Part shown: in pieces, positions 34,035 to 44,962 of the stretch
How the letters are laid out: every line of letters begins with the position of its first letter
Numbering within the stretch: position 1 is the stretch's first letter
Assembly (NCBI GenBank): GCA_934525625.1
Contig: CAKSZL010000002.1
Coordinates: forward strand, 62,001 to 126,000
From: an uncultured Burkholderiaceae bacterium
Lineage (GTDB): Bacteria; Pseudomonadota; Gammaproteobacteria; Burkholderiales; Burkholderiaceae_B
DNA length: 64,000 nucleotides
Direction: 5' to 3'
Translations under genes and position numbers: made by a program
Notes under the pieces: generated by a model
The model's database searches: none
Told to the model about the DNA's origin: nothing
The model's input: the letters and a program-made list of their open reading frames with translations, nothing else

Positions 34035-36749
34035 TTAGAGCTGCAAGGCCTTGTTGACGATTTCGGCCACGTTTTTCGAAAGAGAGGCATGATCGCGGAT
34101 GCTTTCCAGCGCCTGGCGCACGGCATCGCGCAGATCGGGGGCGTATTGCGCCCAGTTGTCGAAAGCGCGCGCCAGCCGGGCGGCGATTTCGGGATTGATG
34201 GCGTCCAGGGTGACGACCTGTTCGGCCCAGAACGCATAGCCTTGCGGATTATGCACGTTGAGCAGGTTGTTCTGGCAGAACTGGAACACCACCGAGCGCG
34301 CCCGGTTGGGCGTGCGCAACGTGAAGGCGGGGTGTTGCATCAGGCGGCGCACGTCGTCCACCCGGGTGGCGGGCGAAGCGGCCTGCAGGCTGAACCAGCG
34401 GTCCACGATGAGCGGGTCGTCTTGCCAGCGCTCGTAGAACGCCGCCAGCGCGGCCTGGCCGGGGGCCGGATCGTCCCATTGCATCAGCGCGCTCAGGCCG
34501 GCCATGCGGTCGGTGAGGTTGTCGGACTGTTCATACTGCCGCTGCGCCAGCGCCAGGGCTTCGGGGTGCTGGGCCGCGGCCAGGTAGGACAGCGCCAGGT
34601 TCTTCAGGGCGCGGCGGCCGGCGCAGACGGCGTCGGGCCGGTAGGCCGTGGCGCTCGCCCGGGCCTGCTCGCAGTAGGCGCGTAGCCAGTCGTCGGCCAG
34701 TTGTTCGCCGAGTTGGCGGCGCAGTTGCTGGCGCGCCAGCGCCACGGCGCGCGGATTCATGGGCGACATGTCGGCCATGACGACTTTCTCGGGCGGCAGC
34801 GTCAGCGCGCGGGCGCGGTAGGCCGGCGTCAGGCTGGCGTCGGCCAGCAGGCTTTGCCAGGTACCGCGCAGCAATTCGGCGGTTTGCGTCTGTGCCGTAT
34901 TGCCGGAGTCCGCGCCGGCCATCGCCAGCAATTGCCGCGCGGCTAATGTTTGGCCGGCTTCCCAGCGCGCGAAGGGATCGGGGTCGTGGCTGGCCAGCAG
35001 CGCCAGGTCGGCGTCGGGCTGTTCAAAAGCAATGCGCACCGGCGCGGAGAAACCGCGCGGCATGGAGAGCACAGGCTTGCTCGGGATGCCGTCGAAGGCC
35101 CAGCTTTGCTCGGCCTGGTCCAGTTCCAGCATGACCGTGCCGGTGGAGGCATCGGCGCCGGGCAGGGCGATGGCCTTGCCCCCGGCGTCCAGCATGCCCA
35201 GCGCAAAGGGAATGTGCAGCGGCGGCTTGGCGAGGCCGGCCTGCTGTTTTTCCAGGCCCACGGGCAGGTTGGATTGCGACAGCGTGACGGTGCAGCGCTG
35301 CCGCGCGGCGTCGTAAGCCAGCGTGACGCGCACCAGCGGCGTGCCGGCCTGTTCGTACCAGCGGCGGAAGACCTTCAGGTTCTTGCCGGGGTGCTCGGCT
35401 TGCCAGGCGGCTTCCATGGCGTTGACGAAGTCGTCGCAGGTGACGGCCTGGCCGTCGTGGCGGCGGAAGTATTCGCGCATGCCGGCCTGGAAGGTGGCTT
35501 CGCCCAGCAGCGTGTGCATCATGCGGATGACTTCGGCGCCTTTCTCGTACACCGTGGCGGTGTAGAAATTGCCTATCTCCTGATAGCTTTCGGGGCGTAT
35601 GGGGTGGGCCATGGGGCCGGCGTCTTCGGGAAACTGCGCCACGCGCAGCATGGCCACGTCGTCGATGCGCTTGACGGCGCGGGCGCTGGCGGCTTCGCGC
35701 TCGTCCAGCCCCTGGGCCATCATGTCGGCCGAGAATTCCTGGTCGCGGAAGACCGTCAGGCCTTCTTTGAGCGACAGTTGGAACCAGTCGCGGCAGGTGA
35801 CGCGGTTGCCCGTCCAGTTGTGGAAGTACTCGTGGCCGATGACGCTTTCGATGGCCTCGAAGCTGGCGTCGGTGGCGCTGTCCGGGTCGGCCAGAATGTA
35901 CGAGGAATTGAAGACGTTAAGCCCTTTGTTTTCCATGGCGCCCATGTTGAAGTCGCGCGCGGCGACGATCATGAAGCGGTCCAGGTCGAGTTCCAGCCCG
36001 AAGCGGGTTTCGTCCCAGGCCACGGAACGTTTCAGGCACTCCAGCGCCCAGGCGGTTTTGTCGCGGGTGCCCGGGTCGCTGTAGATTTGCAGCAGGGCCT
36101 CGCGGCCGCTGCGCGTGCGCACCGTGGCTTCGCGCAAGTCGAAGGCGCCGGCCACCAGCGCGAACAGATAGCAGGGTTTGGGAAAGGGGTCGTCCCACAC
36201 GGCTTCGTGGCGGCCATCGGGCAACTCGCGCGCGCCCGCCAGGTTGCCGTTGGACAGCAGCACCGGGTAGCGCGCCTTGTCGGCGCGCAGCGTGACGCTG
36301 TAGCGCGACATGACGTCGGGGCGGTCGGGAAACCAGGTAATGCGGCGAAAGCCCTCGGCTTCGCACTGCGTGAACAGGCTGGCGCCCGATACGTACAGCC
36401 CCATCAGCGCGGTATTGGCCTGCGGCCCGCAAGCGCCGTTGATTTCCAGCGTGAAGCGCTCGGCCTTCGGGTGCAGCGTGAGGGTTTCGTCCGTCAACTG
36501 GTAGTCGTCGGGGCCCAGGGGCTGGCCGTCCAGCAGTATGGATTCCAGCGCAAGCTGTTCGCCGTTCAGCACCAGCGGCGCCGCTTGCGGCGCGGCGCGC
36601 TCGAACTCCAGCACGGCGCGTACGCGCGTGCATTCGGCGTCCAGCTCGAAGAGCAGGCGGGTTTGCGGCAGCCGGTAGGGGTAGGGCTGGTAGTCGTGGC
36701 GGTGGATGGTGGGGGCGAGGTCTGTACGCATGGAATACGTGTCCGGCAA
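34035..36749 (-). CDS. pepN: Aminopeptidase N (M1 family)
   Basis: 904 residues. Zinc site [27 protein letters not shown] (HExxH plus Glu) and the exopeptidase motif [12 protein letters not shown]. Cytosolic removal of N-terminal residues from peptides. M at 36731 (MRTDLAP) is an alternative start. C-terminal superhelical domain complete. Confidence 0.97.
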   Translation of the reverse strand: MPDTYSMRTDLAPTIHRHDYQPYPYRLPQTRLLFELDAECTRVRAVLEFERAAPQAAPLVLNGEQLALESILLDGQPLGPDDYQLTDETLTLHPKAERFTLEINGACGPQANTALMGLYVSGASLFTQCEAEGFRRITWFPDRPDVMSRYSVTLRADKARYPVLLSNGNLAGARELPDGRHEAVWDDPFPKPCYLFALVAGAFDLREATVRTRSGREALLQIYSDPGTRDKTAWALECLKRSVAWDETRFGLELDLDRFMIVAARDFNMGAMENKGLNVFNSSYILADPDSATDASFEAIESVIGHEYFHNWTGNRVTCRDWFQLSLKEGLTVFRDQEFSADMMAQGLDEREAASARAVKRIDDVAMLRVAQFPEDAGPMAHPIRPESYQEIGNFYTATVYEKGAEVIRMMHTLLGEATFQAGMREYFRRHDGQAVTCDDFVNAMEAAWQAEHPGKNLKVFRRWYEQAGTPLVRVTLAYDAARQRCTVTLSQSNLPVGLEKQQAGLAKPPLHIPFALGMLDAGGKAIALPGADASTGTVMLELDQAEQSWAFDGIPSKPVLSMPRGFSAPVRIAFEQPDADLALLASHDPDPFARWEAGQTLAARQLLAMAGADSGNTAQTQTAELLRGTWQSLLADASLTPAYRARALTLPPEKVVMADMSPMNPRAVALARQQLRRQLGEQLADDWLRAYCEQARASATAYRPDAVCAGRRALKNLALSYLAAAQHPEALALAQRQYEQSDNLTDRMAGLSALMQWDDPAPGQAALAAFYERWQDDPLIVDRWFSLQAASPATRVDDVRRLMQHPAFTLRTPNRARSVVFQFCQNNLLNVHNPQGYAFWAEQVVTLDAINPEIAARLARAFDNWAQYAPDLRDAVRQALESIRDHASLSKNVAEIVNKALQL

Positions 36750-36880
36750 TGAGGGATGGGCCGTGCGGCCGATAACCGATCTATTGTAGTGGTTACATTG
36801 CTGAAATTTTTTCGCTGCCGGCTGGTCTCAAGATAGTAAGCTGTATTGTCGGCAGGCATAGACGGCATTTTCAGGAGTTC

Positions 36881-37525
36881 ATGATGAAACAGGATAGCGT
36901 CGGTAAATGGTCGGGCATCGTCAAAAAGTCGGTCGTGCTGGCCGGCGCCTGGATACTGGCGGGCTGCACGACGATGCTGTCGGCCAACGTCACGACTTTC
37001 CAGAAATGGCCCGCCAACGTCGAAGGCCAAACCTACCGCATCGCGCCGGCCGACAAGGGCCAGGATACCTTGGAATACCAGACATACGCCGACATGATAC
37101 GGGCGGCCATCGGCCGGGTCGGCCTGATCGAGGCGCAGGGCGGGGCCAAGCCGCGCTTCATGCTGGCCTTCGAATACGACAACCCGATGCGTCAGGGCTG
37201 GACGGAGCGCATGTACGACCCGTATTTCGACGGCCCCTTCATGCCGTGGGGCGGCCTGGGCGTGTTCCGGGGCGGTTGGGGCTGGGGCGGCGGCTTCTAC
37301 GCCACGCCCACCATCGTCAACGTGCCGGTCGAGGTCTACGAGAACACGCTTACGGTCACCATACGCGACATGGCCTCGGACACCCAGGTCTTCCGCACCA
37401 CGGCGCGCTCGGCCACGCGCAATTCACAACTACCTTCCATCATGCCGTATCTGGTGCGGGCGGTGTTCGACGGCTTCCCCGGCAACAATGGCCAGGTGCG
37501 CGACGTCGAATACGAGTGGAAATAA
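36881..37525 (+). CDS. DUF4136 lipoprotein
   Basis: 214 residues. Lipoprotein signal VVLAGAWILAGCTTM with the lipobox Cys. DUF4136 features: TYRIAPADKGQDTLEYQTYADMIRAAIGRVGL and a Gly/Trp/Phe-rich stretch (MPWGGLGVFRGGWGWGGGF). Outer-membrane or periplasmic role, unknown. Upstream of it (36750-36880) the sequence is AT-richer and probably holds divergent promoters for it and pepN. Confidence 0.85.
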   Translation: MMKQDSVGKWSGIVKKSVVLAGAWILAGCTTMLSANVTTFQKWPANVEGQTYRIAPADKGQDTLEYQTYADMIRAAIGRVGLIEAQGGAKPRFMLAFEYDNPMRQGWTERMYDPYFDGPFMPWGGLGVFRGGWGWGGGFYATPTIVNVPVEVYENTLTVTIRDMASDTQVFRTTARSATRNSQLPSIMPYLVRAVFDGFPGNNGQVRDVEYEWK

Positions 37526-37591
37526 ACGGCGTATCGCCCCGCCATCGGGCGGTTTACACTGTCGGCAGAAACGTCGATGGAGGCAAAACAG

Positions 37592-38416
37592 ATGAGCGGG
37601 GCATTGCAAATAGCCGAGAGTTTCCGCGTGGCGGCGGTGCAGATGGTGTCGTCCACGCAAGTGGACGACAACCTGGAGCACGCCGCGCTAGGCATAGCCG
37701 AAGCCGTTCAGGCCGGCGCGCACCTGGTGGTGCTGCCGGAATATTTTTGCGTCATGGGCCGCGCCGACACCGACAAGCTGGCCTTGCGCGAGCCGGACGG
37801 GCAGGGGCCCATACAGGATTTCCTGCGCGCCCAGGCGCGCCAGCACGGCATCTGGCTGGTGGGCGGCACGCTGCCGCTTGAAACCGGCGAGCCAGACCGC
37901 ATCTATAACTCGACGCTGGTGTTCGGCCCCGACGGCAGCCGCCTGGCGCGCTACGATAAAATCCATTTGTTCGGCTTCAGCAACCGCAACGAGGCCTACG
38001 ACGAGTCGCGCACCATCCTGGCGGGCCGTACGCCGCAAAGCTTCGATGCGCCCTGCGGCCGCGTGGGGCTGTCCATTTGCTACGACTTGCGCTTTCCGGA
38101 GCTGTATCGGGCTTTCGCGCCGGCCACGCTGGTCGTCGTGCCCTCGGCCTTTACCTACACCACCGGGTCGGCGCATTGGGAAACGCTGCTGCGCGCCCGC
38201 GCCATCGAGAACCAGTGCTACGTGCTGGCGGCGGCCCAGGGCGGACGCCACGAAAACGGCCGGCGCACCTGGGGCCATTCCATGCTGATCGACCCCTGGG
38301 GCGACGTCGTCGATTGCCTGCCGGAAGGCCAGGGCGTCGTCGTGGGCGACATCGTGCGCGAACGCCTGGCCCAGGTGCGCGCGTCGCTGCCCGCGTTGCA
38401 GCATCGAGTGCTGTAA
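37592..38416 (+). CDS. Carbon-nitrogen hydrolase (nitrilase superfamily)
   Basis: 274 residues from ATG 37592, which has GGAGG 8 bases before it; the ATG at 37577 lies before that site. Catalytic triad regions: Glu in VVLPEYFCVMG, Lys in RYDKIHLFGF, Cys in GLSICYDLRFPELYRAF. Related to deaminated-glutathione amidase/omega-amidase proteins. It is linked to tldD here as in other Alcaligenaceae. Confidence 0.88.
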   Translation: MSGALQIAESFRVAAVQMVSSTQVDDNLEHAALGIAEAVQAGAHLVVLPEYFCVMGRADTDKLALREPDGQGPIQDFLRAQARQHGIWLVGGTLPLETGEPDRIYNSTLVFGPDGSRLARYDKIHLFGFSNRNEAYDESRTILAGRTPQSFDAPCGRVGLSICYDLRFPELYRAFAPATLVVVPSAFTYTTGSAHWETLLRARAIENQCYVLAAAQGGRHENGRRTWGHSMLIDPWGDVVDCLPEGQGVVVGDIVRERLAQVRASLPALQHRVL

Positions 38417-38553
38417 ACGCGCTAATATTTATTTTGCTTGCGCGTAGCCGTAGTCGTAGCCCTTGTGTCGGCCTTGCCTTCTTGTTGTATTGCCGCAAAC
38501 GCCGCCGTTCATGCGTGCTTACGCCAAATCCATAGATTTCGAGTCCTTTATCC

Positions 38554-40008
38554 ATGAAAATCAGCGATCCCGCCGTTTCCTCCCTTGCCACCGCCAAATC
38601 GTTGCTGCTCGACCCCTGGGGCCTGACGGAGTCCGACATTTCGCGGGCGCTGGGTGAAATCCTGACGCACCGGGTCGATTACGCCGACCTGTACTTCCAG
38701 TATTCGCGCAGCGAAGGCTGGAGCCTGGAAGAGGGCATCGTCAAGACCGGCAGCTTTTCCATCAGCCAGGGCGTGGGCGCGCGCGCCATCAGCGGCGAGA
38801 AAACCGCCTTCGCCTATTCCGACGCCTTGTCGCCCGAGGCCTTGCTGTCGTCGGCCAAGGCCGTGCGCACCATCGCCCGCCAGGGCGAGGGCAGCCGCCA
38901 GGTGGCGTCGCCGGGCTCCGCGCCGCGCGTGCTGTATCCATCGGTCGACCCGCTGGGCACGCTCAGCGCGCCCGATAAAGTGGCGCTGCTGGGCCGGGTG
39001 GAAGCCATGGCCCGCGCGGCCGACACGCGCATCATCCAGGTGATGGCGGGGCTGGGCGCCGAATACGACGTCGTGCTGGTGGCCGGCAGCGACGGCCGCC
39101 TGGTGGCCGACGTGCGGCCCTTGGTGCGGCTGTCGGTAACGGTCATCGCCGAGCAGGACGGCCGCCGCGAAATGGGCCATGCGGGCGGGGGCGGCCGCGC
39201 CGGCCTGGAATACTTCACCGACGACGTGCTGCGCGGCTACGTGCGCCAGGCCGTTCACGAAGCCAGCACCAACCTGCAGGCGCGTCCCGCGCCGGCGGGC
39301 CAGATGACGGTGGTGCTGGGCTCGGGCTGGCCCGGCATTCTGCTGCACGAAGCGGTGGGCCACGGCCTGGAAGGCGACTTCAACCGCAAGGGCTCCAGCA
39401 TTTTCTCGGGCCGCATCGGCGAGCGCGTGGCCGCCAAGGGCGTTACCGTGGTCGACGACGGCACCTTGCCCGACCGCCGCGGTTCGCTGAACGTGGACGA
39501 CGAGGGCAACACCACCCAGCACAACGTGCTGATCGAAGACGGCATCCTGAAAGGCTATATGCAGGACACCCTGAACGCCCGCCTGATGGGCACGGGCGTC
39601 ACCGGCAACGGCCGGCGCGAATCCTACGCCCACCTGCCCATGCCGCGCATGACCAACACCTACATGCTGGCCGGCAAGGAAGATCCGCAAGAAATCATTT
39701 CCTCGGTCAAGAAAGGCCTGTACGCGGTCAATTTCGGCGGCGGCCAGGTGGACATCACCAGCGGCAAGTTCGTGTTTTCGGCCTCCGAGGCCTACATGAT
39801 AGAAAACGGCAAGGTCACCTATCCGGTCAAGGGCGCCACCCTCATCGGCAACGGCCCCGACGCCCTCAAGCGCGTCAAGCTCATCGGCAACGACATGAAG
39901 CTGGATTCGGGCGTGGGCACCTGCGGCAAGGAAGGCCAAAGCGTGCCCGTGGGCGTGGGCATGCCCACCATCCGCCTGGACGGCCTGACGGTGGGCGGCA
40001 CGGCTTGA
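38554..40008 (+). CDS. tldD: Metalloprotease TldD
   Basis: 484 residues. Zinc motif in [22 protein letters not shown] and the [21 protein letters not shown] ending are typical of TldD, the partner of TldE/PmbA in degrading unfolded peptides and maturing modified peptides. No pmbA in the window. Confidence 0.95.
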   Translation: MKISDPAVSSLATAKSLLLDPWGLTESDISRALGEILTHRVDYADLYFQYSRSEGWSLEEGIVKTGSFSISQGVGARAISGEKTAFAYSDALSPEALLSSAKAVRTIARQGEGSRQVASPGSAPRVLYPSVDPLGTLSAPDKVALLGRVEAMARAADTRIIQVMAGLGAEYDVVLVAGSDGRLVADVRPLVRLSVTVIAEQDGRREMGHAGGGGRAGLEYFTDDVLRGYVRQAVHEASTNLQARPAPAGQMTVVLGSGWPGILLHEAVGHGLEGDFNRKGSSIFSGRIGERVAAKGVTVVDDGTLPDRRGSLNVDDEGNTTQHNVLIEDGILKGYMQDTLNARLMGTGVTGNGRRESYAHLPMPRMTNTYMLAGKEDPQEIISSVKKGLYAVNFGGGQVDITSGKFVFSASEAYMIENGKVTYPVKGATLIGNGPDALKRVKLIGNDMKLDSGVGTCGKEGQSVPVGVGMPTIRLDGLTVGGTA

Positions 40009-40064
40009 GTGAACGGCCCCAGGTAGGGCCGGCACGCCGGGCGTACCGAAGGCCTACTGAGCGC

Positions 40065-40600
40065 CTATCGCCTTGATGCCGGCGGCCGCGCAGTTGGCGT
40101 CGAGTACGTCCTGGCTCTTCTGTATCGCATCGATGAGTTCCTGTTCAACAGCTTGTCGCGCATTTCAGGCGCGATGCCGGGGCCGTTGTCCGGCACGTCG
40201 AGCACGACCCGCTCGTGTTCCCGCTTCAGACTCACGCCGACGTGGCCGTCGACAGCCTGGCCCTGCACGGCTTCTATCGCATTGCGCGCAAGATTGAAAA
40301 CGACCTGCTCCATTTTGACGGGATCGGCCTTGATCAGAACGGGTTCGCCGGGCATGGAAAAAGCCATGCGCACGCCGCAGAACGACGCTTGCGGGGTAAG
40401 CAGCACCTGCTCGTTGCGCAGGGTTTCCCGAGGATCGAAGGCTGACGCCTGCGTCCGCTGCGGGCGTGACCAATTTTCCTGCGCCAGCCCGCCGGCCAGT
40501 GTCCGGTACTGCCACATCGCCAGCCCGCCGCCAGCAGCAAGCACCGGGCCAGGGCCAGGCGGAGGGGGCTGTCGTGGAAAGGGCGGCGGCGCGGAATCAT
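40065..40600 (-). pseudogene. Decayed sensor histidine kinase (DctB-like) remnant
   Basis: On the minus strand the frame from 40600 reads a kinase-like N terminus (MIPRRRPFHDSPLRLALARCLLL), breaks near 40530, and continues in another frame through LAMWQYRTLAGGLAQENW to an ATPase-domain part with N box VVFNLARNAIEAVQG and G1 box DNGPGIAPEMRDKL. The sensor and phosphoacceptor regions are missing, and after DKL the original frame ends abruptly. In a third frame the next 30 codons (EQELIDAIQKSQDVLDANCA...) look like the end of a different gene. A deletion joined two genes and frameshifts followed. The rest of 40009-40853 holds only the ectR promoter. Confidence 0.65.
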
Positions 40601-40783
40601 CGAATAATCGTTTTTGGGGTTGCCGCCGGCATGAACAGGCCGGCGCAGGCGCTTGCATCGACGGCATGGGCTGGGAAGGGCTCCAGCGTGACTATACCGT
40701 GGTGGCGCCGGCTTCGTGGCGGGCAGGCCCCGTGGATGGATTGCTGCATTGCGGAACCACACCAAGGGGAACGAAGCCACGAC

Positions 40784-40812
40784 TTGCGTCATATCGTTCT
40801 ACTCAATATAAT
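40784..40812 (+). promoter_or_regulatory. Sigma-70 promoter for ectR-ectA
   Basis: TTGCGT (40784-40789), 17-base spacer, TATAAT (40807-40812). The downstream region to 40850 is AT-rich. Initiation near 40819 gives a short leader to ATG 40854. Probably bound by EctR itself, as in other ectoine loci. Confidence 0.65.
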
Positions 40813-40853
40813 TTCAACTCTAATCAATTTATCGGATGCTCTCGAAGCAAACT

Positions 40854-41393
40854 ATGAAACCGCAACACAACCATCAGGCTTACGACCTGCGTGTGCTACG
40901 CGCGCTGCGCCGCATCACGCGGTCGATTGCGCTGCATTCCCGGCAACTGGCCGCATGCAGCAATATCACCGCGCCGCAACTGGTGTGCTTGCGGGCCATC
41001 GTCGAAAACGGGCCGCTGACGGCCACGGCCATCAGCCGCGAAGTGCACGTCAGCGCCAGCACGGTGGTGGGCATACTCGACCGCCTCGAAGACAAGGGCT
41101 TGATCAAGCGCGAACGCGGCATCGAAGACCGCCGCATCGTGTTCATCACGGCTACCGAAGCGGGCGCCGCGCTGGCGCAAGCCACGCCGTCGCCGCTGCA
41201 AAAAAAGCTGGCCGACGCGCTCAATGCCTTGCCCGAACTCGAACAAGCCACCATTACTTTGTCCCTGGAGCGCATCGTCGAACTCATGGAATCCGAAGGG
41301 GTGACACCGGCCGAGGTCTCGCGCGAGCAAGCGTCTACGCTGCTCGACGTGCCCGATGGCCAGGTTCCGCCTGAATCGGGTCTGGTAGTGTGA
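40854..41393 (+). CDS. ectR: MarR-type regulator of ectoine synthesis (EctR/CosR-like)
   Basis: 179 residues. MarR winged helix: NGPLTATAISREVHVSASTVVGILDRLEDKGLIKRERGIEDRRIVFITATEAG. In many halotolerant proteobacteria such a gene directly precedes ectA and represses the ect operon at low salt. It overlaps ectA by 4 bases (GTGA), so regulator and first enzyme are co-translated. ATG 40836 in frame is possible but would leave almost no leader. Confidence 0.85.
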   Translation: MKPQHNHQAYDLRVLRALRRITRSIALHSRQLAACSNITAPQLVCLRAIVENGPLTATAISREVHVSASTVVGILDRLEDKGLIKRERGIEDRRIVFITATEAGAALAQATPSPLQKKLADALNALPELEQATITLSLERIVELMESEGVTPAEVSREQASTLLDVPDGQVPPESGLVV

Positions 41394-41992
41394 AACAAAT
41401 TACCTCAGAAACTCCTCCTATCTCACAGCCGTCGGCGACTTCGGCATCCACCGACACCGAAGTCGCCACTACACCGGTCGAGCTGCGGCCTCCCGCCATC
41501 GAAGACGGGCCAGCCATCCACAGCCTCATCAGCCGCTGCCCGCCGCTCGACCTGAATTCTCCCTACGCCTATTTGCTGCTGTGCCGGCATTTTCCCGAGA
41601 CCTGCGTGGTCGCGGCCGGCGAGGGCGGCATCGATGGCTTCGTCTCCGCTTACATACCGCCCGCGCAGCCGGACACCCTGTTCATCTGGCAGGTGGCGGT
41701 GGACGCGCGCCGGCGCGGCCAGGGGCTGGGCCTGCGCATGCTGCAGTCCCTGCTCGAACGGCCCGCGCTCAAGCACGTGGCCTTCATCGAGGCCACGGTC
41801 GGCCCCGGCAACCAGGCATCGCGCGCGATGTTCGCGGCCTGGGCGCGCCGGCTGGACGCGCCCCTCAACGAATCCCCTTTATTCGCGGCCTCGCTGTTCG
41901 GCGCAGGCCATGAAGAAGAATGTCTGCTGCGGCTGGGGCCACGCCCCTTCGTGCCCAAGAAGGCCAGGCCGTTCTGTGACCTGGAGCCCTAG
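41390..41992 (+). CDS. ectA: L-2,4-diaminobutyrate N-acetyltransferase
   Basis: 200 residues, GTG start in the regulator stop. GNAT fold: WQVAVDARRRGQGLGLRMLQSLLERP gives the acetyl-CoA site; the opening VELRPPAIEDGPAIHSLISRCPPLDLNSPYAYLLLC is typical of EctA. First a 30-residue Ser/Thr-rich leader that is not conserved. Second step of ectoine synthesis after EctB. Confidence 0.93.
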   Translation: MKQITSETPPISQPSATSASTDTEVATTPVELRPPAIEDGPAIHSLISRCPPLDLNSPYAYLLLCRHFPETCVVAAGEGGIDGFVSAYIPPAQPDTLFIWQVAVDARRRGQGLGLRMLQSLLERPALKHVAFIEATVGPGNQASRAMFAAWARRLDAPLNESPLFAASLFGAGHEEECLLRLGPRPFVPKKARPFCDLEP

Positions 41993-42013
41993 GTCCGGCT
42001 TTGCAGCGGCGAA

Positions 42014-42033
42014 GGCCTCCCGGTCGGGAGGCC
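42014..42033. other. Strong hairpin between ectA and ectB
   Basis: GGCCTCCC (42014-42021), loop GGTC, GGGAGGCC (42026-42033). No T-run. It lies in the 196-base ectA-ectB gap, which is long for an operon. It may adjust EctB level relative to EctA through partial termination or mRNA stability. Confidence 0.4.
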
Positions 42034-42188
42034 GGCATCGCGGCCTGTCGCGGGCCGGCGCAAGCGCTTGTTTCGCATGCACCATGCCGTTTTCGGCATT
42101 CGCCCGAGGGCCGCACGAAAGGGAAGGGATAGCCAAGGGCGTCCCGGGCCGGGCACCTGTTCGGCCGAACACATAAAAGGAGAAAAGC

Positions 42189-43502
42189 ATGGATCTCAAA
42201 ATTTTTGACCGTATGGAATCGGAAGTACGCGGCTACGTCCGATCGTTTCCCGTCATTTTTCAACAGGCGCGCGGCTCGACGCTGATAGACGAGGCGGGGC
42301 GTGAGTACATAGACTTCTTCAGCGGCGCCGGCACGCTGAACTATGGCCACAACAACCCCGAACTCAAGCGCAAGCTGCTGGAGTACGTGGAGCAGGACGG
42401 CCTGGTGCACGGCCTGGACATGGCCAGCACGGCCAAGAAATACTTCATGGAAACCTTCGAGCGCGTGCTGCTGGCGCCGCGCAAGTGGAATTACAAGCTG
42501 CAGTTCACCGGCCCGACCGGCACCAACGCGGTCGAAGCCGCGCTGAAGCTGGCGCGCCAGGTCAAGGGGCGTTCCAACATCATTTCGTTCACGCACGGCT
42601 TTCATGGCGTAAGCGCCGGTTCGCTGGCCGCCACGGCCAACGGCAAGTTCCGCCAGGCCGCCGGCATGGCGCTGGGCAACACCACCTTCATGCCTTATGA
42701 CGGCTACATGGGCCCGGACGTCAACACCATCACCTACCTGGAGCGCCTGCTGGAAGACCCCAGCAGCGGCCTGGACCATCCCGCCGCCGTCATCGTCGAA
42801 ACCGTGCAGGGCGAAGGCGGCGTCAACGTGGCCAGCTGGCAGTGGCTGAAAGACCTGGAAACCCTGTGCCGCCAGCACGACATGCTGCTCATCATCGACG
42901 ACATCCAGGTGGGCTGCGGCCGCACGGGTTCGTTCTTCAGCTTCGACCAGGCCGGCATCCGCCCCGACATCATCACGCTGTCCAAGTCGCTCTCGGGCTT
43001 CGGCCTGCCCATGTCGCTGGTGCTGTTCAAGCCCGAGCTCGACATCTGGAAGCCCGGCGCGCACAGCGGCACCTTCCGCGGCAACAACCTGGCCTTCGTC
43101 ACCGCGGCCCAGGCATTGGATAGCTATTGGTCCGACAACTCGTTCGAGCAGGATGTGCGGCGCAAGGAAGGCATGGTGCGCGACTGGCTGGAGAACCTGG
43201 TGCATAGCTATCCCATGGCTGGCCTGAGCGTGCGCGGCCGCGGCCTGATCCAGGGCCTGGTCACGCCGGCGCGCGGCGGCCTGGCGAACCTGATCTCCCG
43301 CAAGGCCTTCGAGCAAGGCCTGGTCATCGAGACCTCGGGCGCGAACGATGAAGTCCTCAAGCTGCTGCCCGCCTTGACCATCCCCGACGAGCAGTTGCGC
43401 GCGGGCCTGGAAATCATCGAGCGCAGCCTGGCGGCCGCCCTGGCCGAGCAGGAGAAGCAAGAGCAAGCAAAAGTGTTGAAGTTTGGAGGTAAAGGACGAT
43501 GA
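42189..43502 (+). CDS. ectB: Diaminobutyrate-2-oxoglutarate transaminase
   Basis: 437 residues. PLP enzyme: [42 protein letters not shown], and the Schiff-base Lys in [14 protein letters not shown]. Makes L-2,4-diaminobutyrate from aspartate semialdehyde. AAAAGGAG site at 42177; overlaps ectC by 4 bases. Confidence 0.97.
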   Translation: MDLKIFDRMESEVRGYVRSFPVIFQQARGSTLIDEAGREYIDFFSGAGTLNYGHNNPELKRKLLEYVEQDGLVHGLDMASTAKKYFMETFERVLLAPRKWNYKLQFTGPTGTNAVEAALKLARQVKGRSNIISFTHGFHGVSAGSLAATANGKFRQAAGMALGNTTFMPYDGYMGPDVNTITYLERLLEDPSSGLDHPAAVIVETVQGEGGVNVASWQWLKDLETLCRQHDMLLIIDDIQVGCGRTGSFFSFDQAGIRPDIITLSKSLSGFGLPMSLVLFKPELDIWKPGAHSGTFRGNNLAFVTAAQALDSYWSDNSFEQDVRRKEGMVRDWLENLVHSYPMAGLSVRGRGLIQGLVTPARGGLANLISRKAFEQGLVIETSGANDEVLKLLPALTIPDEQLRAGLEIIERSLAAALAEQEKQEQAKVLKFGGKGR

Positions 43503-43891
43503 TCGTCAGGAACGTAGCGGACGTGATCGGTACGACCGATGAAGTCAAGACTGAAAATTGGGTCAGCCGGCGCGTGCTGCTGAAGAAAGACGGCATGGGG
43601 TTCTCGTTTCACGAAACGGTGATCTTCCCCGGCACGGAAACGCACATCCACTACCAGAACCACCTGGAAGCCGTCTGGTGCGTCGAAGGCGACGGTGAAA
43701 TCGAAACCATCGCCGACGGCAAGAAGTACGCCCTGGGCCCCGGCGTCGTGTACGCGCTGGATCAGAACGACGAACACTACTTGCGCGGCGGCAAGTCGCC
43801 GCTACGGGTAATCTGCGTCTTCAATCCGCCGCTGACGGGGCAGGAAGTGCACGACGAATCGGGCGTCTATCCTCTGGTGGCCGCCGAATGA
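43499..43891 (+). CDS. ectC: L-ectoine synthase
   Basis: 130 residues, cupin. [12 protein letters not shown] opening, [24 protein letters not shown] and [14 protein letters not shown] with metal-binding residues; closes the ring of N-gamma-acetyldiaminobutyrate. Starts inside the ectB stop. Confidence 0.97.
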   Translation: MIVRNVADVIGTTDEVKTENWVSRRVLLKKDGMGFSFHETVIFPGTETHIHYQNHLEAVWCVEGDGEIETIADGKKYALGPGVVYALDQNDEHYLRGGKSPLRVICVFNPPLTGQEVHDESGVYPLVAAE

Positions 43892-43945
43892 AGCCAGCCT
43901 TCGTTCGGCGGCCTTCCCGCAACCGAAACAGCTTAGGAGCATGCG

Positions 43946-44860
43946 ATGATTGAAGTCTACGAATCGCGCACCGAGCAGGGCTCGGCGATTTTGGCGCGAC
44001 GTGATCCGACAGTCTATGAAAACGGCCAATATGCACAGGCGCTGGACGCCGAGCAATTGGCCGGCTACGAGCGCGATGGTTTCATCGTGCTGGAAAACCT
44101 ATTCTCTCCCGAAGAGGTCGTGGGCCTGCTGGACGAGGTGCACCGACTGTCTCAGGAAGGCCGGAAGCGGCAATGGGACGAAGCCATACGCGAACCCGGC
44201 AGCGACGTCGTGCGTTCCGTCTTTCGCGTGCATAGGCTTAGCGACAAGATCGACGCGCTGTCGCGCGATCCGCGCGTGCTCGACGTGGCGCGCCAGATAC
44301 TGGGTTCGGAAACCTATCTCCACCAGTCGCGCGTCAACTTCAAGCCGGGTTTTCACGGCAAGGAGTTCTACTGGCATTCCGACTTCGAAACCTGGCACGT
44401 CGAGGACGGCATGCCCTCGATGCGCGCGCTGAGCTGCTCGATACTGCTGACCGACAACGTCGCCAGCAATGGGCCGCTGATGCTGATTCCGGGCTCGCAC
44501 AAGCAGTTCATCGCGTGCCAGGGCGTCACTCCCGACGCGCATTACAAGGAGTCGCTGCGCAAGCAGGAATACGGCGTGCCCGACCCGCTGAGCCTGGAGC
44601 TGCTGGCCGAGCAGGGCGGCATCCACCAGGCGGTCGGGCCGGCCGGTTCGGTGGTGTTCTTCGACTGCAACGTGATGCACGGCTCCAGCAGCAACATCAC
44701 GCCGTGGCCGCGCGCCAACGTCTTCATGGTCTACAACAGCGTGCACAACACGCTCAGGGAACCCCGCTATGGCCTGGCGCCCAGGCCCGAATACATCGCC
44801 ACGCGCGAAACCTTCGAACCGCTGACGCCCGCCAAGGCGGTCGGCGCCAAGACGGCTTGA
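43946..44860 (+). CDS. ectD: Ectoine 5-hydroxylase
   Basis: 304 residues. Fe(II)/2-oxoglutarate oxygenase; FKPGFHGKEFYWHSDFETWHVEDGMP carries the HxD iron motif and the family signature, and the distal His is in DCNVMHGSSSNITPWPRAN. Converts ectoine to 5-hydroxyectoine. Last gene of the operon, followed by a terminator. Confidence 0.97.
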   Translation: MIEVYESRTEQGSAILARRDPTVYENGQYAQALDAEQLAGYERDGFIVLENLFSPEEVVGLLDEVHRLSQEGRKRQWDEAIREPGSDVVRSVFRVHRLSDKIDALSRDPRVLDVARQILGSETYLHQSRVNFKPGFHGKEFYWHSDFETWHVEDGMPSMRALSCSILLTDNVASNGPLMLIPGSHKQFIACQGVTPDAHYKESLRKQEYGVPDPLSLELLAEQGGIHQAVGPAGSVVFFDCNVMHGSSSNITPWPRANVFMVYNSVHNTLREPRYGLAPRPEYIATRETFEPLTPAKAVGAKTA

Positions 44861-44908
44861 ACCGAAAGCGGATTCGCCGCGTGCGATAAAAGAAGGTGAG
44901 CAGTATTT

Positions 44909-44933
44909 GGGCATTGGCAACGATGCCCTTTTT
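44909..44933 (+). terminator. Terminator of the ect operon
   Basis: GGGCAT (44909-44914), 8-base loop, ATGCCC (44923-44928), then TTTTT. Lies 48 bases after ectD and also separates it from convergent ehuD. Confidence 0.8.
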
Positions 44934-44962
44934 CTTTGGTGCCTAGCTATGAGTGCTACCGT

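Noticed and set aside
34950..36752. A 600-codon plus-strand frame opposite pepN
   Set aside because: Antisense shadow of pepN; composition rich in Gly, Gln, His and Val with no motifs.
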